DNA of 64,000 nt, taken from the NCBI GenBank assembly GCA_964016985.1, contig OZ024834.1, positions 83,364,289-83,428,288 of the forward strand, in the 5' to 3' direction. The stretch is from Anodontia alba. Taxonomy: Eukaryota; Mollusca; Bivalvia; Lucinida; Lucinidae. The first letter of the stretch is position 1. Every line of letters begins with the position of its first letter. Positions 56,325-64,000 of the stretch are shown in pieces. The notes under the pieces were generated by a model, which ran no database searches, was not told the origin of the DNA, and saw only the letters and a program-made list of their open reading frames with translations. The position numbers and the translations under genes are program-made.

Positions 56325-56691
56325 ACCTCGTTTCATTCATTCATTCATTCATTTGTTCGTTCGTTCATTCGTTCGCTTATTCGTTCTTTCTTTAGTTCGT
56401 TCATTTAGTCATTCATTCACAAAACAAGCGTGACGTAAAGATAATTACTGTCACTCAGTTTTGAGCTTTTGTCGGTCGATTAATCACAGGTTAGCTTGCA
56501 CTTCGTTTGTCAAATTGAAAAAGCCTAAGACAAAAATACATATAAGCCAACATAGCTTTGGCACGAAAAGCTAAACATAACACTAATTGAATCTTCCTAT
56601 CATTGAGCATTGAGCAAGCCAACATAGCTTTGGCACAAAAAGCCATATCATGACATTAATTAGATCTTTTAGCAATGCACATGTTTTTTTT

Positions 56692-56727
<36 letters not shown>

Positions 56728-56730
56728 TAA
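56325..56730. repeat. Microsatellites (TTCN)n and (CT)n
   Basis: TTCATTCATTCATT and TTCGTTCGTTC runs at about 56331-56420, and CT repeats at about 56695-56724. Confidence 0.8.
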
Positions 56731-58077
56731 TGTCGTTTTAGTTCACACTAGGCTTTTTGAGGAAAGTGTCATAGCTGAAAATGTTTTTATTAATGTCGTT
56801 TTAGTTTTAATATAGTAGGCTTTTTATGGGGATTACCTTATTTTTTTCTTTTCCTGTATGTATTGAAGCACGTTAAATTTAACTACAATGAAATCTAAGC
56901 CAAAGTCAGTTGAATTGGCCTACAAATAAACATGTTTTTTTGTTGTTGTTTTTTTTTCAAAATTAGTCTTTCAGCAACCAAATCGAGAAAATAGTGAGTC
57001 CATTCCCGAATACATAACTATATTTTGTTCTTGTCGGTAGAAAACACATTGGTTGATTTACCGACAAGAAAGTATGTTGGTCTTGCTCGCTACATACTTG
57101 GTTCTGGCTCATCCCATTAACATTTTTTTTTCTAAACAAACTTGATTTTCGTTTCCTATTGCATTTTATCATGATTTAAAAATTCGCAGAGATAAAGTAA
57201 CCCACAGAGACAACCAGTACAGAAGTCTGATGGTTGATTTTTACTATTTACCGACAAGAAAATCTGATGACATGTACCTAACCTGAAATGATCAAAACAG
57301 GATCCTAGGATATTATATATCATAAAAATGTGTTTCTTAGAACATCCTCGCACTCTGTAACAATTTTTTTTTTCTGACATAAAACTATAAAGTATCAAAA
57401 CGCTTGATATTATATTTTAATATTATCTAAGGCAAACGTCGACTGCAAGTTTACCTATACGCGTTCTATCACATGATCTTTTATATAGCTGCATCAGCAT
57501 CTATAGGGAAAAGGTTGGAATGGGGGATTCATATATGTGCAAAAAGGTGCATTGAATCATAATTTATATTAAAAAAGCCTGAAAATGGGTCTTAGACCTT
57601 CTTGTCGGCTCTTGTCGGTTCTTGTCGGCTCTTGTCACCTCTTCTCGGTTCTTGTCGGTGATTAGGGAGACCGGAATCATTGGATACTATAGAATGTATG
57701 AATGGAGACTGCATGGGGAGTATAATGCATGCTCCAAATCTATTTCAAGATGACAGGTGCGCCCCCCCATATCTGGTTGACGTGGTTGTGAATTTTGCCA
57801 TGAATGCCTCTTATGATTAAACTATGATTTGGATTAAACTTTGATTTAAACGCATATAAAATGCATATAGTAAGAGGAACATATATTTTATATGAAAAAA
57901 AATACAAAACATACCTTCTAACTTGCATAAAGGTCTGCGCAAAAATCCCCTTTTTCCTTTTCCTGACTACATAAAACACTGACATCATTTTGTTTTACAA
58001 TGCTCCATCTTGGGCATATGGACCACTAAACCATTTTAATAATAGTTGTAGATTGAAGATAGGACAGTGTTAGAAGA

Positions 58078-58146
58078 ATGGCTAAGAGAACTGCTACAAG
58101 TGAACTAACAGACAGGAACTGGGATGATGAAGAAGAACCTGAAGAG
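58078..58146 (+). CDS. NUP50: NUP50 exon 1 coding part
   Basis: 69 nt, 23 codons, phase 0. The donor is GAG|GTAGCG, which is weak. Reading on through it gives an ORF to 58434 that loses all similarity, supporting splicing here. Confidence 0.88.
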
Positions 58147-61100
58147 GTAGCGAGTCATATCGCTTTATCAAATTCACATAGTGGCCTAAATTCCCAGCAT
58201 AATTACATTCATCATGAAATATCTCGCAATGTAGATGATCTACATGCATGTAAATGTGATAAATCAGTTATACCATGGTTCTGTGCATGTATGTGCAATA
58301 ATGCACATGCTCACACTCATGCATTATCGCATCACACATTTGCACAAACCATGGTATTACTAAGACTTAAGGGGGAATGGATGTATTTTCAGGGGAGGCA
58401 ACTCTTTGTCAAAATAGTTTTGGCTCCTTTCTGAAAAGGTGTTTATTCTAAAAGGAAAGACAGGCTCCAATTGGGGGCAAAATTCTTTGTTTTTGGAGTA
58501 GACCTCTTCGCAAAAGTGGCTTGTTGTACAGAAAGGAGACAGGAAATCCAAAAACTAATTCATGAAAGTTTTCAATATTAATACATGTACTGAATTCAGT
58601 ATTGAGAAGTTTCCTCTTCCTGTAAAAATAATAGGGAAATTGAGTTTTTTTAGTATTGAAAAGATATCTCTTCAATATATGGATTTTTCTCGGTTTTCAC
58701 TTTTCACAGATGAAAGTTGCCTGCCTTGTCAAAAAATAGCTGAAAATATACTTGTACCGGATGTATTCAGTCCCATTAACTAGATAAGGTTTGAACTGTA
58801 TGGCAGCCAATGTCTATATATCAGTATATAGGGGATGCAACATAGTCAGTGTTCTGTAGTCAGCAATTTTTATTTCATATAAAATAATTACCATATTCAA
58901 CATGTTCAACCTAATTACCGCACTGTGGTATTCGGTTTTCCAAACTTACTGGAAAAACTTGTAAAATATGTATCTACCTACTTAGGACATGTAGGATACA
59001 CTTTCAAAAAAAGATCAGCAAAGGACTTATTTGGTGATGTTTATGTGATTATTTTCACCCTGATTTTCTTTATACATGTTATAAAAGCATATATTATGGG
59101 TACTCATTTGAATTGCATAGACATCAATGCAGTTCAGATGGGTACCCACAACATATTCCTTTATAAAGAAGTAGACAGAATGTACTCTAGCTGTAATTTG
59201 AAGAGTAGAGAATTGCTTGACTGTATAGGGGTATATGCGGTAATTAAGTCAAATTTTAAGGTATGTTAGTATTACAGTGCAAGATGTGGACAAAGTACAG
59301 TTCTCTGCCTCTGTAGATGCCTCACTGCATATTCAAATCCTGCTTAAGCAGTCAGTGATGCCCGGAAAACGGTGTCTACACCAATTGAAGGCTTCTAGTT
59401 TTCTTAGCTGAAGAAAGCACTGTATCTGTGGATATATGCTAATTGACTTACATGCACCAATTAAAACAGGCATCATAAACCAATGTAAGTAGAAGTTTGA
59501 ATCTCTCTAGAGGTGGACCAACTCATGACCCCCCATATCCTGCTTCATTGCTTTCATTTTCTCAGTGTGACTTAAATAATGTTGAAAGAGAGGTAAATCA
59601 CCAGATTATCAGTGTAATAAGTTATAAACCCATTTATGCTGAGTGGACTTCGTCTACATTAACTCTTTGGACCAGTTCATTTCCAATATAAGGACTGTCT
59701 GCTTAGTTTTTACTGTTACCATATTTTATAGCAATTCCTGTCCTAAATGCAAACAGTGTAGATCCTGATCAGATGCAGCATTCTGCAGCATCTGATCTGC
59801 ATCTACACGGTTTGCCAATGTCCATTTTGACTTTTGTAGGAGGCTAAGTATAGATGGGTTGAAGATAGTAACTATATGCCTTCATCCACGGGTGATACTA
59901 TTTTGCCATTTTACAAATGTAATAACCACTTTTACATGTAGTTACAATTAGAAAGTAAACATTTTCCATTATGAAAACATGCCTGTTCAAATATATTGAA
60001 AATTTTACCACCAAAAAAATGAAAATTTCAGATAAAAATTCTGATATTTTTCATATTTCTGCTCAAAACATAGATATTGGGTACTCGTTACCCACAGTCT
60101 ATGTTTTTGAGCAGAAATGAGAAAAATAATGTATACCCCTGTAAACCCCAGTTTTACTGTATAAAAGTGGGGTTTAAGGGGGTCAAAATTATATAGGCAT
60201 GTTTTCGTTATGATTTGCAGTTCTGACTGATCAGAATGTTGTAAAGTTCAGTTGTTCACTCAAAAACATAGATTGTGGGTACTCATTAGAACTGCCTCAG
60301 TGAGGCAGTTCTAATGAGTACCCACAATCTTTGTTTTGGCTACCAGTCTGTTATCAAGTGTAATCTAAGCTCAACATCTTCAGGTTGCTAGTTGTAGTCC
60401 AAACAGATTAAGAAAATCTTATTTCTTTATTCAGGCTGGCGAGTTTTCGAAGGCGAGTGATGATGCCTTAAAACAACGTCACATCATTAAAGCAAAGCGG
60501 AAAAACCCTGCTCCGGAAGCTGTAAGTTGTCAAGTTATGATATTTTGTATCAGTGTTGTGGTTAAGAGTTTAAACATTCTCTTTGAACGATATTTGTATT
60601 ACAGCCCCCACCCTGGCAAAAATGAAGCCATTCAGTTCATTCAGATGATCTGTGCTGCCTCTGTCATGTGACAGTTGTATTGTAAAGTTTTTTGTTTCAT
60701 TGTTGTTTTCATTTCCATTTTTATACACTGCCACACGATTGTGGCGGGGTATTATGATGTGTTGGTTGTCCATGTGTCCGTCCATCTGTCATACGTCCGC
60801 CAGTCCGTACTTTAATTTTCGGATGATAACAAGTAAATGTCAGTGGATTTTCACCAAATTTGGTGTGTGGAATGATATTGTGTAGATCTGGTTTGGGATA
60901 GCTATTGGGCAAATTTTGTTAATTTTTGACAGTTATCTGCCCATGACATGTCTGTATTTTCATTTCCAGATGATAGCTTTAGTAAATATCAATGGATTTT
61001 CACTAAACTTAGTATGTGCATTGATATTGTGGAGATCTGGGTTGGGATTGCTAATGGGCAAATTTCTTCAATTTTTTACAGAGTAATCTGCCCACGAAAC

Positions 61101-61869
61101 AGCCTTATTTTCATTTACAGATGATAACTTTAGTAAATATTGGTGGATTTTCACCAAACTTGGTATGTACAATGATATTGTGGAGATCTGGTTTGGGATT
61201 GCTAATGGGCCAATTTCGTCAATGTTTGACAGTTATTTGCCCGCAACACATCCGTATTTTAATTTCAGGACAAGAACATGACTAAATCTCAATGGAGTCT
61301 CACCTAATTTGATTTGATACATGTATGTGCATTGATATTGTGGAGATCTGATTTGGGATTGCTTATTGGCAAATTTCATCAATTTTTGACAATTATCTGC
61401 CCACGACATGATAATGGCTGGGTATTATTGTTTCACGTTTTTATTTTCGCTTATTTTCAGGGAAAAGGAGCTGCATTTTCTGGCTTTGGAGGATTTTCTT
61501 TTAAGCCCACACAAACAAGTACACCACTGATGGGCTTTGGTCAGAAAACAGAGACAAAAATTTCCTTTGGACTTAAAACTACCTTCAATGATCAACCCGA
61601 TTCAACCTCTCAGTCTAAGAATCAAAATGGGGAGGTTAATGCAGCTGAACAGTCTAAAACCTCAAATAGAGCAAACTATTTATCAAACTTGAAAGCTTTA
61701 AACAACAGTGTCTTAGAATGGATAACACAGCATGTTCGCAAGAATCCATATTGTATTCTTACACCAATATTTAAAGACTATGAAAAACATCTGGCTGAGT
61801 TGGAAAAGTTGAAAGAATCAGAATCTAATGGCAGTGCAAGTCAGCAAAGTGAGCAGCAGATGGATACAG
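58078..61869 (+). CDS. NUP50: NUP50 (nucleoporin of the nuclear basket), first three coding exons
   Basis: Nup50 works at the nuclear basket of the pore, where it helps release cargo from importin-alpha and recycle it. Exon 1 gives MAKRTATSELTDRNWDDEEE, the hallmark N-terminus. Exon 2 gives FSKASDDALKQRHIIKAKRKN, with a basic importin-alpha-binding cluster. Exon 3 gives FG motifs (GFGGFSF, GFGQ, SFG) and NNSVLEWITQHVRKNP, then TPIFKDYEKHLAEL, the conserved middle block. In total 188 complete codons lie in the window. The C-terminal Ran-binding domain lies beyond position 64000, so the gene is cut by the window edge and not truncated. Confidence 0.93.
58370..58490. repeat. Interspersed repeat in NUP50 intron 1
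   Basis: TTTTCAGGGGAGGCAACTCT and TCTAAAAGGAAAG match about 8670-8765 and, in reverse, 3223-3290. Confidence 0.55.
58889..59263. mobile_element. MITE family D in NUP50 intron 1
   Basis: CCTAATTACCGCAC at the left and its complement at the right. The palindromic core GGGTACTCATTTGAATTGCA is less perfect than elsewhere. Confidence 0.75.
59966..60213. mobile_element. MITE family B in NUP50 intron 1
   Basis: ATTATGAAAACATGCCTGTT and a complementary right end. The central palindrome is shortened (GGGTACTCGTTACCC). Confidence 0.75.
60255..60345. repeat. Palindromic core alone
   Basis: AAACATAGATTGTGGGTACTCATTAGAACTGCCTC and its mirror without the outer arms of family B, about 90 bp upstream of NUP50 exon 2. 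Confidence 0.75.
60435..60521 (+). CDS. NUP50: NUP50 exon 2
   Basis: 87 nt between TTTATTCAG and GTAAGT, encoding 29 residues with KAKRKN. Phase 0 on both sides. Confidence 0.92.
60724..61440. repeat. Tandem-core element in NUP50 intron 2
   Basis: Starts with a hairpin-like CCACACGATTGTGGCGGGGTA. About four units with a 140-155 bp period follow (TTTTCACCAAA.TTGG..TGT, GATATTGTGGAGATCTG, TTGCTAATGGGCAAATTTC). It ends at about 61440, close to the exon 3 acceptor. The same family is at 63597-64000. Confidence 0.8.
61461..61869 (+). CDS. NUP50: NUP50 exon 3
   Basis: 409 nt from TTATTTTCAG to ACAG|GTAAAC, phase 0 in and phase 1 out. Contains the FG motifs and the conserved central block. Confidence 0.93.
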
Positions 61870-62374
61870 GTAAACTCAGATTGTATTTGCACAACTGGAC
61901 AGTTGTCTAGCAGAACTATTTACATAAGGGGGTTGGAGTGGTGTTTTGCGTCGGGTGAGACCCCACTATCGTCCATTCATCCTTCATCCATAGAGCCATA
62001 TAAGGCATTTTTTCAACCAAAAAGTACTCATGAGTACCTACAAAATATGTTTTCATGGAGAAAAAAAAAAAAAATAAAAAAAAAAATAAAAAAAAAAAAA
62101 TCATATCTGGAGCCAGAGCTCTGGATGAGAAGGATTAAAGGGTATTTCAGCAATGAATTTATGAAAATCAGCATTTAAATTTAAGTTGAAGGGGTAAAAA
62201 GTACTAGTGAAATTTTGGATTTCAGCATTGAAATCAAATTTAGGGGGTAAAACTTTTCAGTGAACTTCGCATCTTATAACATAAAGCAATTTCCTTCACA
62301 TTGATTCTTTTTTGAGCAGTATCATTACACTAGAACAGAAAGGGTCTAACCCTTAAAGGCACTATATTCCTTCC

Positions 62375-62541
62375 ACTGATTCAAGAAGGGCAGTTGTCTG
62401 TTTCTGGCAAAAGAATGTGCAAAATACTGGTTAACCGCTTAGAGGACTAAGCCTGCCCTGTAAACATGTGGTTAGGTAAACTGGCCGCACTCAACATGAC
62501 CCCATTGGGTTGACTGGGCCGTAAAACCTCAACACAAACAA
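62375..62541 (+). mobile_element. SINE, 5'-truncated, opposite orientation
   Basis: Only copy in plus orientation. Begins inside the body (GATTCAAGAAGGGCAGTTG) and ends with CCTCAACACAAACAAA. Confidence 0.8.
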
Positions 62542-62875
62542 ATTCCTCAAAAATAGACATTTTATTATCCAAGAAAGATTTAATGAATTGATATATGGTA
62601 TTAATACAGTCATAAAATGTGGCACCTGACAGCCTGTAAAATTTCAGTTAGTCTCTCTTTCTTGCAATGAAATGATTTTTCATCTTACGTCTGAATTAAT
62701 TATGCCAACATTAATTCAGAGATACGATAAAAAGTCATTTCATTTTTTATCCAGTTCAAAAAACGAGAGACTAACTGAAATTTTACAGGCTGTCAGATGC
62801 CTCATTTTATGATCAAGTAAATACTATCAATTTATTAAACCTTTCTTGGAGAAAACATGTCTATTTTTGAGGAAT
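62542..62875. mobile_element. Long foldback element
   Basis: ATTCCTCAAAAATAGACAT at the left and ATGTCTATTTTTGAGGAAT at the right. Arms of about 150 bp pair with few mismatches (CTGACAGCCTGTAAAATTTC and its complement). It starts exactly where the SINE tail ends. Confidence 0.8.
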
Positions 62876-62914
62876 ATGGAGCTTTTAAAGCACCGATGAC
62901 AAATTTACGCATTC

Positions 62915-63005
62915 TAGGTTTTCAGAGAAAATAAAGCTTGGCATTTCATGTGAATTGTCTGCTTAGACATTTTACATGAAATGCCAAGCTTTATTTTCTC
63001 TGAAA
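62915..63005. repeat. Hairpin inverted repeat
   Basis: TTCAGAGAAAATAAAGCTTGGCATTTCATG and its near-perfect complement with a loop of about 15 bp. Related to the hairpin at about 405-515. Confidence 0.75.
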
Positions 63006-63596
63006 AACCGCAAACCGCTCTCCATACGTATGTCCTGTCCATACATACGAAAGATGGTTCCTGTTTGATATCTTTTGAAAAGATTAGTATATTGGATTCA
63101 TATTTTAGACACAGGTATATAATTGTAAAGTATGGGTCAAGTTTGATTTAGGGTAAAATTCGCCCATTAATATGGGAGTTATGCCCCTTTTTCAACTTCA
63201 TTTTTTTTTTTTTTTTTTTTTTGCAAAATGCTTTTTACCCAGGTGAGGATGGCCCTTGGGTGGGGGCATCTTTGTCATATTGACACATTTATAGTTTATA
63301 TTTTTTCTGATTTCTCCACAAAAACAGACTTAATGGGGACATTAGAAAAGCCTTGGTGAGACACTTCAAATGAGTCCCCAAAACAAGTGGTGAGGTACAT
63401 CTCATGAGTATCTACAACATGTGTTTTCATGGAGGGGAAATAAAAAAAACAAAAAAAATCCTCTTATCTGGAACCATGCATTCAAAACCACCAGGTGGAT
63501 TTTCTAAAAATTGCCAATGATTTGGCCCATGAGGTCTGATTATTTTATGAACAAAAATGGTTCTGGTCCATTATTGTTTACCATTGATCTATTGAT
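63006..63596. other. NUP50 intron 3 sequence with a worn palindromic MITE
   Basis: A poly-T run at about 63199-63222 and an eroded family A hairpin at about 63305-63455. No exon seen. Confidence 0.45.
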
Positions 63597-64000
63597 TTTT
63601 ATACCCCGCCACTATTGCCCCGCCACACAATAGTGGCGGGGTATGATGGTTTCACGTTGGTCGTCCGTGAGTCCATTTGTCTGTCCCGTTTTCGTTTCCG
63701 GATGATAACTTGAGTAAACATCAATGGATTTTCACCAAACTTGGTATGTGCATTGATATTGTGGAAATCTGATTTGGGATTGCTAATGGCCAAATTTCGT
63801 CAATTTTTGATGGAGTTATCTGCCCGAAACACGCCCATATTTTTGTTGCTGGATGATATCTTGAGTAAACATCAATGTATTTTCACCAAACGGTATGTGC
63901 ATTGATATTGTGGACATCTGGTTTGGGATTGCTAATAGGCAAATTTCATCAATTTTTGACGGAGTTATCTGCCCGAGACAGGCCCATATTTTCGTTTCCG
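63597..64000. repeat. Tandem-core element, cut by window end
   Basis: Opens with ATACCCCGCCACTATTG and its inverted partner CAATAGTGGCGGGGTAT. Units of about 150 bp follow, similar to 60724-61440. The element continues past the window. Confidence 0.8.

Larger units (their letters stand above)
54473..57673. mobile_element. 3.2-kb element with long inverted ends and 9-bp target duplication
   Basis: Left end GGTCTCCCTAATTGCCGACA and right end complementary to GGTCTCCCTAATCACCGACA, with about 70 bp of inverted similarity made of CCGACAAGA-type subrepeats. GAATCATTG flanks it at 54464-54472 and 57674-57682. Further TTTACCGACAAGA motifs lie inward on both sides, left-hand ones in plus orientation near 54700 and 54890, and on the right near 57040-57260. 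The ends and 9-bp site suggest a Mutator-like origin. No transposase is visible. Confidence 0.75.
53706..58077. promoter_or_regulatory. Divergent intergenic region between PHF21A and NUP50
   Basis: The two start codons face away from each other, 4.4 kb apart. Without the element at 54473-57673 the gap would be about 1.2 kb, a size common for shared promoters. I see no TATA box or CpG-rich core that would fix a start site. Untranslated first exons may lie here. Confidence 0.4.

Noticed and set aside
56155..56433. 92-codon ORF with Phe/Arg/Ser-rich end
   Set aside because: The C-terminal part is a translated TTCN microsatellite.
58078..58434. 118-codon ORF as a single-exon gene
   Set aside because: Similarity to NUP50 stops at codon 23 exactly where a donor occurs, and exon 2 continues the family sequence. 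The rest is intron read-through.
61314..61460. N-terminal extension of the NUP50 exon 3 ORF
   Set aside because: The ORF starts in the intronic tandem repeat. The acceptor at 61460 and the family alignment place the exon start at 61461.

Overview
The window looks like gene-poor, repeat-dense nuclear DNA of a mollusc, most likely a bivalve. Both recognisable genes are intron-rich metazoan genes. Repeats of bivalve type surround them: tRNA-headed SINEs, tandem-core elements resembling the pearl/CvA group, and many palindromic MITEs. I cannot name the species.

Layout. From 1 to 31 kb I see almost only mobile DNA. There is a 169-bp tandem array (about 1.48-2.18 kb), a series of MITEs and SINEs, and a possible small orphan gene (10.36-11.49 kb) with a MITE inside it. 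From 11.9 to 23.0 kb lies a family of LTR retroelements. An eroded copy is followed by an LTR-internal-LTR-internal-LTR tandem array (14342-23000) with a single short target duplication at its outer edges. Each internal region keeps gag, an aspartic protease and a C-terminal envelope-like part, but has no reverse transcriptase, RNase H or integrase. From 23.5 to 27.0 kb lies a decayed ZNF862-like hAT transposase gene, split by a SINE that is itself split by a small hAT element. A Ty3/gypsy integrase fragment follows.

From 31.7 to 53.7 kb the minus strand carries a complete 14-exon reading frame for a PHF21A (BHC80)-like chromatin reader of 433 aa: N-terminal coiled coil, conserved RKRRS block, AT-hook, PHD finger and C-terminal coiled coil. 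All splice phases agree. Its introns hold SINEs, MITEs, a mariner, a hAT element and a 30-bp minisatellite interrupted by two nested terminal-inverted-repeat elements. Several repeats end within 2-40 bp of a splice site.

From 58.1 kb to the end the plus strand carries the first three coding exons of NUP50, a nuclear basket nucleoporin. The rest lies beyond the window. PHF21A and NUP50 are head to head, 4.4 kb apart. About 3.2 kb of that gap is one transposon-like element with long inverted ends and a 9-bp target duplication.

No rRNA gene, CRISPR array or free-standing tRNA gene was seen. tRNA-like sequence occurs only as the heads of SINEs. Coordinates of MITE, SINE and tandem-array edges are read by eye and may be off by a few bases. 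Exon coordinates were checked by length and reading phase.
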